This document shows positions 50,963-59,189 of a DNA stretch of 64,000 nucleotides, in pieces; position 1 is the first letter of the stretch, and each line of letters starts with the position of its first letter. Under the pieces are notes generated by a model, which saw nothing but the letters and a program-made list of their open reading frames with translations, made no database searches and had not been told where the DNA came from. The position numbers and the translations under genes are program-made. The DNA is taken from the NCBI RefSeq assembly GCF_003228315.1, contig NZ_CP029693.1:4267501-4331500 (forward strand), given 5' to 3'. Source of the DNA: Pseudomonas putida (lineage in GTDB: Bacteria; Pseudomonadota; Gammaproteobacteria; Pseudomonadales; Pseudomonadaceae).

Positions 50963-51034
50963 AAGAGCGGTGCCACCGCAGGCCTTGATGCCCGCGGCCA
51001 ATTGAACCGAATTTGTTAGCACAGGGAGCCTCCC

Positions 51035-51868
51035 ATGCAGCACGAAGCACATACCCACGGCATCAACATGTCGGCCCTGGGTCGCGACAAACAGAGCCTG
51101 AGCCTCGAGCAGGAAACCGTAGCCATCGAAGTGCCGGGCCTGAGCCTGTTCTACGGCGAGAAACAAGCGCTGTACGACGTCAGCATGAACATTCCGAAAC
51201 AGCGCGTGACTGCCTTCATCGGCCCGTCCGGCTGCGGCAAGTCGACCCTGCTGCGTACCTTCAACCGCATGAACGACCTGGTCGATGGCTGCCGTGTTGA
51301 AGGCGAAATCAACCTGTACGGCAACAACATCTACCGCAAGGGCGAAGACGTGGCCGAGCTGCGCCGTCGCGTCGGCATGGTGTTCCAGAAGCCGAACCCG
51401 TTCCCGAAAACCATTTACGAGAACGTGGTTTACGGCCTGCGCATCCAGGGCATCAACAAAAAGCGCGTGCTCGACGAAGCCGTTGAGTGGGCGTTGAAAG
51501 GCGCGGCCCTGTGGGATGAGGTCAAGGATCGCCTGCACGATTCGGCACTGGGCCTGTCCGGTGGTCAGCAGCAGCGTCTGGTGATTGCTCGCACCATCGC
51601 CGTTGAGCCGGAAGTGTTGCTGCTCGACGAACCGTGCTCGGCACTCGACCCGATCTCCACGCTGAAAGTCGAAGAGCTGATCTACGAACTGAAATCCAAG
51701 TTCACCATCGTCATCGTGACCCACAACATGCAGCAGGCCGCGCGGGTTTCCGACTACACGGCGTTCATGTACATGGGCAAACTGGTGGAATTCGGCGATA
51801 CCGACACGCTGTTCACCAACCCGGCGAAGAAGCAGACCGAAGACTACATCACCGGTCGTTACGGCTAG
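51035..51868 (+). CDS. pstB: Phosphate ABC transporter ATPase
   Basis: PstB hydrolyses ATP on the cytoplasmic face of PstCA. The 277-residue protein has Walker A GPSGCGKST (about 66-74), the PstB-typical FQKPNPFPKTIYENVVYGLR Q-loop region, signature LSGGQQQR (about 171-178) and Walker B VLLLDEPCSALDP. The start at 51035 has GGGAG upstream and adds an N-terminal extension of about 30 residues (HTHGINMSALGRDKQSLSLEQE) as in other pseudomonads. phoU follows after 111 bases. Confidence 0.96.
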   Translation: MQHEAHTHGINMSALGRDKQSLSLEQETVAIEVPGLSLFYGEKQALYDVSMNIPKQRVTAFIGPSGCGKSTLLRTFNRMNDLVDGCRVEGEINLYGNNIYRKGEDVAELRRRVGMVFQKPNPFPKTIYENVVYGLRIQGINKKRVLDEAVEWALKGAALWDEVKDRLHDSALGLSGGQQQRLVIARTIAVEPEVLLLDEPCSALDPISTLKVEELIYELKSKFTIVIVTHNMQQAARVSDYTAFMYMGKLVEFGDTDTLFTNPAKKQTEDYITGRYG

Positions 51869-51964
51869 CAGCAGCTACACGCCGCAAGCTTCACGCGGCA
51901 AGTATTGGCGGTTCGGGTTCGACACACATCAGCTTGCAGCTTGTAGCTTGCAGCTCACAGCTTT
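51869..51964. repeat. AGCTTGCAGCT repeat region between pstB and phoU
   Basis: AGCTTGCAGCTTGTAGCTTG and following AGCT words (51931-51955) repeat with about 7-14 base period. CCGCAAGCTTCACGCGGCAA upstream holds a short inverted repeat (CCGC/GCGG). It resembles scattered AGCTTGCAGCTT-type repeats of pseudomonads. Confidence 0.7.
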
Positions 51965-51979
51965 TGCGGAGCAGACAAC

Positions 51980-52741
51980 ATGATTTCTAAGGAAGGCCTT
52001 ACACACCACATCTCCCAGCAGTTCAACGCCGAGCTCGAGGAGGTGCGTAGTCACCTGCTGGCCATGGGCGGGCTGGTCGAGAAGCAGGTCAATGACGCGG
52101 TCACCGCGCTGATCGAAGCCGACTCCGGTCTGGCGCAGCAGGTGCGTGAGATCGACGACCAGATCAACCAGATGGAACGCAACATCGACGAAGAGTGCCT
52201 GCGCATCCTGGCCCGTCGTCAACCGGCGGCGTCGGACTTGCGTCTGATCATCAGCATCTCCAAATCGGTGATCGACCTGGAGCGCATCGGTGACGAAGCG
52301 ACCAAGATCGCCCGTCGCGCCATTCAGTTGTGCGAAGAAGGCGAAGCGCCACGCGGTTACGTCGAGGTGCGTCACATCGGCGACCAAGTGCGCAACATGG
52401 TGCGCGATGCCCTGGACGCGTTCGCCCGTTTCGACGCCGACCTGGCGTTGTCGGTGGCGCAGTACGACAAGATCATCGACCGCGAATACAAGACCGCCCT
52501 GCGCGAGCTGGCAACCTACATGATGGAAGACCCACGCTCTATCTCGCGGGTCTTGAGCATCATCTGGGTGCTGCGTTCGCTGGAGCGTATCGGCGACCAC
52601 GCGCGCAACATTTCCGAGCTGGTGATTTACCTGGTGCGCGGTACCGACGTGCGTCACCTGGGCCTCAAGCGCATGAAAGAAGAAGTTGAAGGAACAAGCG
52701 GCGAAACCGCTAATGTTCCGGGCAAAGCTGACGATAAGTAA
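51980..52741 (+). CDS. phoU: Phosphate signalling protein PhoU
   Basis: PhoU connects the Pst transporter to the PhoR kinase and keeps the Pho regulon off when phosphate is plentiful. The 253-residue all-helical protein has two PhoU repeats with the metal-binding E/DxxxD patterns (DLERIGDEATKIAR at about 95-108 and SLERIGDHARNISELVIYLVRG at about 195-216). GGAG eight bases before the ATG supports the start. It is the last gene of the pst operon, closed by a strong terminator. Confidence 0.96.
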   Translation: MISKEGLTHHISQQFNAELEEVRSHLLAMGGLVEKQVNDAVTALIEADSGLAQQVREIDDQINQMERNIDEECLRILARRQPAASDLRLIISISKSVIDLERIGDEATKIARRAIQLCEEGEAPRGYVEVRHIGDQVRNMVRDALDAFARFDADLALSVAQYDKIIDREYKTALRELATYMMEDPRSISRVLSIIWVLRSLERIGDHARNISELVIYLVRGTDVRHLGLKRMKEEVEGTSGETANVPGKADDK

Positions 52742-52756
52742 GGTTGCCCCTGGACG

Positions 52757-52782
52757 CGCCCGGCCCTATGGCCGGGCGTTTT
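52757..52782 (+). terminator. Intrinsic terminator of the pst-phoU operon
   Basis: CGCCCGGCC-CTAT-GGCCGGGCG is followed by TTTTC, 16 bases after the phoU stop. Confidence 0.92.
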
Positions 52783-52909
52783 CATTTGTGGCTCTCGAAT
52801 TCGAAAAGCAGCACCCGCGAACGAAAAGTCCCGGCGTGACTGAAGGTTTTTTGGCAAAGTGCTATCAGTAAAGCGGTATGCTGGCCGGGATTTTTTAAAG
52901 GGGTGTTGG

Positions 52910-53836
52910 ATGAGTAAGGTCAGTGTATTGGTCGTGGACGACGCCTCGTTCATTCGTGACCTGGTGAAAAAATGCCTGCGCAATTATTTTCCGGGCATGC
53001 GCATCGAAGATGCGGTCAACGGCAGAAAGGCTCAGGCCCTGCTGGCTCGGGAAGCGTTCGACCTGGTGCTGTGCGATTGGGAAATGCCGGAAATGTCGGG
53101 TCTGGAACTGCTGACCTGGTGCCGTGAGCAGGAAAGCCTCAAAGGCATGCCTTTCGTCATGGTGACCAGTCGTGGCGACAAGGAGAACGTGGTTCAGGCG
53201 ATCCAGGCGGGTGTGTCTGGCTACGTCAGCAAGCCGTTCACCAACGAGCAACTGATCACCAAGGTCAAGCAGGCGCTGCACAAGGTCGGCAAGCTCGATG
53301 CCTTGATCAACACCGCCAGCACCAAAACCGTCTCGGCGTACGCCAATGATTCGCTGAATGCGTTGACCGGTGGCAAGGCGCCCGTGGCGACGCCGACTGT
53401 CGCTGCCCCCGCAGCGCCTGCGGCCGCGGCCCCATCGCGCGGTGGCTTGCTCAACAGCCCGCCGGTCAAGGCGCCTGTCGCCGCTGCGGCAGCCGGGGGA
53501 GGGCGTGGTCAAGGGCAACTGCGCTTGCCGAACGGCATCCAGCAATGCGTGATCAAGGCCTTGAGCCTCAAGGAGGCGTTGCTGGTGGTCAAGCGTGCCG
53601 AGAGCCTGCCGCAAGTGCTCGACAGCGCGGTGCTTGACCTGGAGCAGGGCGAGAGTGCTGAGACGGCACGTCTGAACGGTTATCTGCATGCGATCGTCGC
53701 CCATGAGCAGAAGCCTGACAGCGAATGGCTGCAGCTGACCTTCCGCTTTGTCGATCAGGATGCGCAGAAGCTTGATTACATTTCGCGATTGATTGCGCGG
53801 GGTACTGCGCAGAAGCACTTCATTCCAGGAGCGTGA
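52910..53836 (+). CDS. Response regulator with C-terminal PilZ-like or unknown output domain
   Basis: The 308-residue protein has a CheY-like receiver (1-125): acidic pair VVDDAS, phosphoacceptor D56 in LVLCDWEMPEMSG, MVTSRGD and the conserved lysine in GYVSKPF. An Ala/Pro-rich linker (about 150-205) leads to a C-terminal domain (about 210-308) ending QLTFRFVDQDAQKLDYISRLIARG, a pattern seen in PilZ-like output domains, although the PilZ RxxxR/DxSxxG signature is not obvious. The start MSKVSVLVVDD (52910) follows AAAGGGG. No partner kinase lies beside it; the neighbours are phoU and an M23 peptidase. Confidence 0.87.
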   Translation: MSKVSVLVVDDASFIRDLVKKCLRNYFPGMRIEDAVNGRKAQALLAREAFDLVLCDWEMPEMSGLELLTWCREQESLKGMPFVMVTSRGDKENVVQAIQAGVSGYVSKPFTNEQLITKVKQALHKVGKLDALINTASTKTVSAYANDSLNALTGGKAPVATPTVAAPAAPAAAAPSRGGLLNSPPVKAPVAAAAAGGGRGQGQLRLPNGIQQCVIKALSLKEALLVVKRAESLPQVLDSAVLDLEQGESAETARLNGYLHAIVAHEQKPDSEWLQLTFRFVDQDAQKLDYISRLIARGTAQKHFIPGA

Positions 53837-53858
53837 TTTTCGTCGCCTGTTGGTCCGT

Positions 53859-53924
53859 CATCGCGAGCAGGCTCGCTCCCACAGTTGAAATGCATTCCAA
53901 TGTGGGAGCGAGCCTGCTCGCGAA
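53859..53924. repeat. REP inverted pair
   Basis: CATCGCGAGCAGGCTCGCTC and the inverted GGAGCGAGCCTGCTCGCGAA flank a 22-base loop after the response-regulator gene. Confidence 0.9.
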
Positions 53925-54044
53925 GGGGCCATTACATACACCACACATCACTCTGACCCACCCCTCCTGAAACATCTGCCGACTACGCCGGTCAATTCCG
54001 ACTGCTAGGCTCACTCCCAGGCCTTACTCGACAGACTTCTGCCC

Positions 54045-54941
54045 ATGCTCGCGCGCCTGTTTTTTCTCTGTGGTCTTATCGTGGCCTCCACCCCGACTGT
54101 GGCCATGACGATCTACACCTCAAAAGACGCCAATGGCGTGGTCTCCTACAGTGATCGTCCCACCAAGGGCGCGAAGGTCTTCGTTTTTCGCGATCAGATG
54201 GTCGAACACCTGGAGCGTCAGGTTTACCTCGATATCAAGAAGCTCAAGGGCATGGACAGCGTGTTCGTGCGCAATGACCTGTATGCGCCGGTAGAAATCG
54301 AGTTGAGTTTCGCCGGCCTGAACAATGTCAGCGGCGGGCCGAGTCGACCGATTCGCAGGGTGATGCCGGCACGCAGCAGCATTCGCCTGGCGCTGCTCAA
54401 GGCGACGCGGCCCGGGAAGCCGCTGACATACACCCCAAGCTTCCAGTACTTCCTAGGGGACCCGTCAGGGGCTGCCATGGCCTATCAATACCCGTTCCCC
54501 TGGCGTGGCGGACCCTTTCGCCTGAGTCAGGGCGCCAACGGCCAATACAGCCACTACGGGCCGAAGAACCGCTACGCCATGGACATCGCCATGCCCGAAG
54601 GCACGCCGATCATCGCCGCAAGGGGCGGGGTGGTGGTGAAAACCGAAAACGGCCAGACCGGGCGCGGCTCCGACCCCTCAGGCAATTTCGTGCGGGTGCT
54701 GCACGATGACGGCACCATGGGTGTGTACCTGCACCTGAAAAAAGGTTCGGTGTGCGTTCGCGAGGGGCAGCGGGTGGCGGTGGGCAGTGCTTTGGCGCTG
54801 TCCGGCAATACCGGCAACAGCAGCGGGCCGCATCTGCACTTCGTGGTGCAGCGCAATACGGGGATGGGGTTGGTGTCGATACCGTACCGGTTCAAACAGC
54901 CGGTGGGGGCGTTGCCCAACTTTGCGTTGGGCAAGCCGTAG
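54045..54941 (+). CDS. M23-family peptidoglycan peptidase (LytM-type)
   Basis: The 298-residue protein has a signal peptide (MLARLFFLCGLIVASTPTVA) and an N-terminal DUF4124-like part with YTSKDANGVVSYSDRP. A beta-rich middle precedes the M23 domain at about 175-290, with zinc ligands in HYGPKNRYAMDIAMPEGT (H..D) and GPHLHFVVQ (HxH). It should act in the periplasm on peptide cross-links in cell wall, or as an activator of an amidase. All expected zinc ligands are visible, so it is probably catalytic. Confidence 0.9.
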   Translation: MLARLFFLCGLIVASTPTVAMTIYTSKDANGVVSYSDRPTKGAKVFVFRDQMVEHLERQVYLDIKKLKGMDSVFVRNDLYAPVEIELSFAGLNNVSGGPSRPIRRVMPARSSIRLALLKATRPGKPLTYTPSFQYFLGDPSGAAMAYQYPFPWRGGPFRLSQGANGQYSHYGPKNRYAMDIAMPEGTPIIAARGGVVVKTENGQTGRGSDPSGNFVRVLHDDGTMGVYLHLKKGSVCVREGQRVAVGSALALSGNTGNSSGPHLHFVVQRNTGMGLVSIPYRFKQPVGALPNFALGKP

Positions 54942-55028
54942 GAGCAAAGTTTGCTCGCGATAGCGGTGTGTCAGTTACTCCAATATCGGATGTTCCGCCA
55001 TCATCGCGAGCAAGCTTTGCTCCTACAG
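54940..55028. repeat. Divergent REP inverted pair
   Basis: TAGGAGCAAAGTTTGCTCGC and the inverted GCGAGCAAGCTTTGCTCCTA flank about 45 bases, between convergent genes. Confidence 0.87.
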
Positions 55029-55037
55029 GTAGTGCAA

Positions 55038-56378
55038 TTAATCCAGCATCAACACCTTGGCCAGAATGATCTTCGGTCCTTTCATCTTCTTGATGATGAT
55101 CCGCAAACCCTCGACTTCCAGCACCTCTTCTTCTTCCGGCACCCGCTTGAGGCTCTCGTAGACCAGCCCGGCGAGTGTTTCGGCTTCGACGTGATCCAGG
55201 TCGATTCCCAGCAGGCGCTCGACCTTGAACAGCGGTGTGTCGCCACGTACCAGCAACTTGCCCGGCTGGTAGGCGAGGATGCCGCGCTCGGCCTTGCGGT
55301 GTTCGTCCTGAATGTCGCCCACCAGCACTTCCAGCACGTCTTCCATGGTCAGGTAGCCGATGATGTTGCCGTCGGCCTCTTCAACCACGGCAAAGTGCGA
55401 GCCACCCTTGCGAAATTGTTCCAGCAGTTGCGACAGCGGCATGTGCCGGGATACACGCTCCAGCGGACGGGTCAGTTCAGCCAGGTTGAACGACTCGGGA
55501 ATGTGGTCCAGGGCCGCCAGTTCCAGCAGCAGGTCCTTGATGTGCAGCAGGCCCACGAACTCCTGGCGCTCGCTGTCGTACACCGGATAACGGCTGAACT
55601 TGTGGCGACGGAACATCGCCAGGATTTCCTTGAGCGGTGCGTTGAACTCCAGGGTCACCAGGTCTTCGCGGGAGTTGGCCCAGTCGACCACTTCCAGCTC
55701 GCCCATTTCCACCGCCGAGGCCAATACGCGCATGCCCTGGTCGCTCGGGTCCTGACCCCGGCTGGAGTGCAGGATCAGCTTCAGTTCTTCGCGGCTGTAA
55801 TGGTGCTCGTGGTGCGGGCCAGGTTCGCCTTGCCCTGCGATACGCAGGATCTGGTTGGCGCTGGCGTTGAGCAGGTAGATGGCCGGGTACATGGCCCAGT
55901 AGAACAGGTACAGCGGAACGGCCGTCCACAACGACAGCAACTCCGGTTTGCGGATGGCCCAGGATTTCGGCGCCAGTTCGCCGACCACGATGTGCAGGTA
56001 CGAAATGATGAAGAACGCGGTGAAGAACGAAACCGCCTTGACCACCTCCGCCGATTGCACGCCGACCATTTCCAGCACCGGACCGAGCAGGTGCGCGAAG
56101 GCCGGCTCACCGACCCAACCCAGGCCCAGGGAGGCGAGGGTGATACCCAACTGGCACGCCGACAGGTAGGCATCGAGCTGACTGTGTACGGTGCGCAGGA
56201 TGTGCCCGCGCCAGCCGTGCTGTTCAGCGATGGCCTCGACACGGGTCGAGCGCAACTTGACCATGGCAAATTCCGCCGCAACGAAAAATCCGTTGAGCAA
56301 AACCAGGATCAGAGCAAAAAGAATCATGCCGAAGTCGGCGAATATTGTTGCGAGGGTCAAGCCAGGGGAAGGGTCCAT
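55038..56378 (-). CDS. CNNM/CBS-domain membrane protein (hemolysin-C/CorC-like family)
   Basis: The 446-residue inner-membrane protein has a CNNM transmembrane domain (about 10-200, opening FALILVLLNGFFVAAEFAMVKLRSTR). A CBS pair follows (about 215-345), with the segment RYPVYDSERQEFVGLLHIKDLL, and a C-terminal transporter-associated domain (about 355-440). Such proteins act in Mg2+/Co2+ transport or efflux; the hemolysin label is historical. No strong ribosome site precedes the ATG at 56378, so a start a few codons later is possible. It lies downstream of phoR on the same strand but 124 bases away. Confidence 0.88.
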   Translation of the reverse strand: MDPSPGLTLATIFADFGMILFALILVLLNGFFVAAEFAMVKLRSTRVEAIAEQHGWRGHILRTVHSQLDAYLSACQLGITLASLGLGWVGEPAFAHLLGPVLEMVGVQSAEVVKAVSFFTAFFIISYLHIVVGELAPKSWAIRKPELLSLWTAVPLYLFYWAMYPAIYLLNASANQILRIAGQGEPGPHHEHHYSREELKLILHSSRGQDPSDQGMRVLASAVEMGELEVVDWANSREDLVTLEFNAPLKEILAMFRRHKFSRYPVYDSERQEFVGLLHIKDLLLELAALDHIPESFNLAELTRPLERVSRHMPLSQLLEQFRKGGSHFAVVEEADGNIIGYLTMEDVLEVLVGDIQDEHRKAERGILAYQPGKLLVRGDTPLFKVERLLGIDLDHVEAETLAGLVYESLKRVPEEEEVLEVEGLRIIIKKMKGPKIILAKVLMLD

Positions 56379-56502
56379 GATGGAGTTTTGCGGGTTCCGT
56401 GTATTCGAATGGAAAGAAAAAAGTGCGCCTGAAAAGGCAGGCGCAAGTCAGCCAATGTAGCGGCTGACTTGGCGATTGCCTAGTGGGCAGTGCTGGCCGG
56501 TA

Positions 56503-57825
56503 TCAGTCGGCGGTGCTGATTACCCGGGTTTTGCTGACCTGGGCGGGGGCGAAATGGCAGGTAAAGGTACTGCCGTGGCCGGGCACGCTGCTGATCTCCA
56601 TGCGTGCGCGATGGCGCAGCAGCACATGTTTGACGATTGCCAGGCCGAGTCCGGTGCCGCCGGTGTTGGAGTTGCGGCTGGAGTCGACGCGGTAGAAGCG
56701 TTCAGTCAGGCGTGGCAAGTGCTTGGCGTCGATGCCGATTCCGGAATCCTGCACGCTCAGGTGCGCACCTTGCTCGTCACCCCACCAGCGAATGCGGATA
56801 TTGCCTTCGGCCTGGGTGTATTTCACCGCGTTGAACACCAGGTTGGAAAAGGCGCTGCGCAGTTCCGCTTCGCTGCCCTTGAGCAGAATGGTCGGATCGG
56901 CTTCGAGGGTAATGCGCTGGTTTTTCTGCCCCGACAACTGCTGTGCATCGCTCTTGATCGATTGCAGCAGACCGTCGATGGCCACCGGTTGGTTGTCCGA
57001 GGGGTAATCGGTGGCTTCAAGCTTGGCCAGCAACAGCAAGTCGTTGAGCAGGGTCTGCATGCGTCCGCCCTGTTGCTGCATTTGCTGCAGGGCGCGGGTC
57101 CAGCGCGGGTTCACTTCCTCGACGTTGTCGAGCAGGGTTTCCAGGTAGCCGCAAATCACCGTCAGCGGCGTGCGCAGCTCATGGGAAACGTTGGCGATGA
57201 AGTCTTTGCGCATTTGCTCGAGCTGATGGATGCGCGTGACATCGCGCACCAGCATCAGGTGCTCGTTGTTGCCGTAGCGGGTGATGTACAGCTGGATGCG
57301 CATCCGATCGTTGGTCGGCGAAGGGATTTCCAGCGGTTCGGCGTAGTTGTCCTGCTCGAAGTATTCCTTGAAGCGCGGATGGCGCACCAGGTTGGTCACC
57401 GGTTGGCCGCTGTCCTGGGGCGTCTTGAGGCCCAGCAGGGTTTCGGCGGCGCGGTTCCACCATTCCAGGTTGCCGTCGGTGTCGAGCATGACGACTGCGT
57501 CTTTCAAGGCCGCGGTGGACTCCTGAACCCGGTCGATCACCGCTTGCAGGCGCCCGCGTACTCGTTGGTCACGACGTTGCAGGTGGTAGATGCTGTCGAA
57601 CACCTCGCCCCACAGGCCGTAGCCATCGGGTGGTGCTTCATCGGGTTTGTGCAGGCGCAGCCATTCGTGAAGACGTAGCAGCTGTTTGAGGGTCCAGGCC
57701 AGGTAAATACCCAGCCCGGCAGCGAGGCTCCAGCCGTAGTAGCCGGTGATCAAGCCGATCACCAGGCAAGCGGTGACCAGTAGCAGCATGTGGCGAATCA
57801 GGGTGCCATGCCAGTTTTGGTTCAC
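56503..57825 (-). CDS. phoR: Phosphate-regulon sensor kinase
   Basis: PhoR phosphorylates PhoB when phosphate is low. The 440-residue protein has two N-terminal membrane segments (about 10-50) without a large periplasmic loop, as is typical of PhoR. A charged linker leads to a PAS domain (about 95-200), the HisKA box ANVSHELRTPLTVI (phospho-His about 216), and HATPase motifs (FSNLVFNAVKYT N-box, DSGIGID, TGGTGLGLAIVKH). It starts 45 bases after the phoB stop and is co-transcribed with it. Confidence 0.96.
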   Translation of the reverse strand: MNQNWHGTLIRHMLLLVTACLVIGLITGYYGWSLAAGLGIYLAWTLKQLLRLHEWLRLHKPDEAPPDGYGLWGEVFDSIYHLQRRDQRVRGRLQAVIDRVQESTAALKDAVVMLDTDGNLEWWNRAAETLLGLKTPQDSGQPVTNLVRHPRFKEYFEQDNYAEPLEIPSPTNDRMRIQLYITRYGNNEHLMLVRDVTRIHQLEQMRKDFIANVSHELRTPLTVICGYLETLLDNVEEVNPRWTRALQQMQQQGGRMQTLLNDLLLLAKLEATDYPSDNQPVAIDGLLQSIKSDAQQLSGQKNQRITLEADPTILLKGSEAELRSAFSNLVFNAVKYTQAEGNIRIRWWGDEQGAHLSVQDSGIGIDAKHLPRLTERFYRVDSSRNSNTGGTGLGLAIVKHVLLRHRARMEISSVPGHGSTFTCHFAPAQVSKTRVISTAD

Positions 57826-57870
57826 TTTAACGCGCTTCCTTGTCTACTTCTGAAGCGGGAGAGGTCCGGG

Positions 57871-58560
57871 TCAGGCTTTTGTAGAAAAGCGGTAACCGGT
57901 GCCGCGCACGGTTTGTACCAGATTTTCGTAGGCATCGCCGAGGGCTTTGCGCAGGCGACGGATGTGTACGTCGACGGTGCGCTCCTCGACATACACGTTG
58001 CCGCCCCAGACCTGATCCAGCAACTGGCCACGGGTGTAGGCGCGTTCCTGGTGGGTCATGAAAAATTGCAGCAGACGGTATTCGGTCGGCCCCATTTCCG
58101 CGGGCTTGCCATCGATGGTCACGCGGTGGCCGATCGGGTCCAGCAGCAGGCCGCCGACTTCGATCGGCGCTTCGCCATCGGTCGGGCCAGCGCGGCGCAG
58201 TACGGCCTTCAGGCGCGCAACCAGTTCGCGAGGGGAAAAGGGTTTGGTGATGTAATCGTCGGCACCGACTTCCAGGCCCTGGATCTTGTTGTCCTCTTCG
58301 CCCTTGGCGGTGAGCATGATGATCGGGATATCCCCGGTCAGCTCATCGCGCTTGAGGCGGCGGGCCAGCTCGATACCGGAGGTGCCGGGCAGCATCCAGT
58401 CGAGCAGGATCAGGTCCGGCTTGCGGTCAACGATAATGGCGTGGGCCTGCTGGGAGTTCTCGGCCTCCAGGCAGTCATAGCCGGCCATTTCCAATGCAAC
58501 GGCGATCATTTCGCGAATAGGCGCTTCGTCGTCGACGATCAGAATGCTCCTGCCAACCAT
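57871..58560 (-). CDS. phoB: Phosphate-regulon response regulator
   Basis: PhoB activates pst, pho and related genes by binding PHO boxes. The 229-residue OmpR-type regulator has receiver residues DDEAPI and the phosphoacceptor D in LILLDWMLPGTSG (about 54), with conserved K in DDYITKPFSPREL. The C-terminal winged helix (about 130-229) carries RAYTRGQLLDQVWGGNVYVEERTVDVHIRRLRKAL. GAGGG precedes the ATG. PHO-box-like sites upstream suggest autoactivation. Confidence 0.97.
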   Translation of the reverse strand: MVGRSILIVDDEAPIREMIAVALEMAGYDCLEAENSQQAHAIIVDRKPDLILLDWMLPGTSGIELARRLKRDELTGDIPIIMLTAKGEEDNKIQGLEVGADDYITKPFSPRELVARLKAVLRRAGPTDGEAPIEVGGLLLDPIGHRVTIDGKPAEMGPTEYRLLQFFMTHQERAYTRGQLLDQVWGGNVYVEERTVDVHIRRLRKALGDAYENLVQTVRGTGYRFSTKA

Positions 58561-58572
58561 GCCTTAACCCTC

Positions 58573-58590
58573 TTGTCATTTAACTGTCTT
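58573..58590 (+). promoter_or_regulatory. PHO-box-like sequence in reverse orientation upstream of phoB
   Basis: TTGTCATTTAACTGTCTT matches 12 of 14 consensus positions, but on the plus strand, pointing away from phoB, and only 13 bases before the phoB start. PhoB bound here could limit phoB expression; this is speculative. Confidence 0.5.
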
Positions 58591-58613
58591 GCGCCGCATT
58601 AGATAACGGAATT

Positions 58614-58631
58614 ATTGCAGTCGTGTGACAG
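58614..58631 (-). promoter_or_regulatory. PHO box upstream of phoB
   Basis: On the minus strand CTGTCACACGACTGCAAT matches 11 of 14 fixed PHO-box positions in the orientation of phoB, about 55 bases before its start. Confidence 0.65.
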
Positions 58632-58712
58632 TATTTTAGCCGCCCGGCGATTGTCACGAACCTGAACTAAGCTCTAAGTCCGAATCCTGACAACCACAAA
58701 AGGAAGGTTTCC

Positions 58713-59099
58713 ATGAAGCACGTTGCTCAATCCTGGAAGGCTCTGCTGGTCACTGCTGCGCTAACGCTGCCGACACTGGCTTTCGCCGCTGAGCCGGCGA
58801 TGATGAAAGACGGGATGATGGTCGATCACAAGGGCATGACCCTTTACACGTTCGACAAGGACTCCGGTGGCAAGTCGATGTGCAATGACGAGTGCGCCAA
58901 GAACTGGCCGCCAATGATGGCCCCGGCGGGCGCCAAGGCCGAAGGCAAGTGGACCGTCATCAAGCGTGACGATGGGCATATGCAATACGCCTACGACGGC
59001 AAGCCGCTGTACACCTTCATCAAGGACAAGGCGCCTGGCGACATGACGGGCGACAAGATGAAGGACGTCTGGCACGTCGTTCACGAGTCGCAGAAGTAA
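58713..59099 (+). CDS. Small secreted repeat protein of the COG4315 / Y-X4-D type
   Basis: The 128-residue protein has a signal peptide ending LAFAAEP and the lipoprotein_15/COG4315 pattern: two similar units, MTLYTFDKDSGGKSMCNDECAKNWPP and KPLYTFIKDKAPGD, in the region 40-115. Two cysteines (MCNDEC) may form a disulfide. AAAGGAAGG before the ATG is strong. There is no lipobox cysteine, so it is periplasmic or secreted rather than a lipoprotein. The function is unknown. It is divergent from phoB, and its promoter is near the phoB PHO-box. Confidence 0.87.
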   Translation: MKHVAQSWKALLVTAALTLPTLAFAAEPAMMKDGMMVDHKGMTLYTFDKDSGGKSMCNDECAKNWPPMMAPAGAKAEGKWTVIKRDDGHMQYAYDGKPLYTFIKDKAPGDMTGDKMKDVWHVVHESQK

Positions 59100-59113
59100 C
59101 GACAGCGCTTATC

Positions 59114-59182
59114 TGCAGGAGCAAAGCTTGCTCGCGATAGCGCCTTCAAAATCGCCATCGCGGGCAAGCCTTGCTCCTGCAA
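59114..59182. repeat. Divergent REP inverted pair
   Basis: TGCAGGAGCAAAGCTTGCTC and the inverted GGGCAAGCCTTGCTCCTGCA flank about 30 bases, between convergent genes. Confidence 0.85.
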
Positions 59183-59189
59183 AAGCGAT

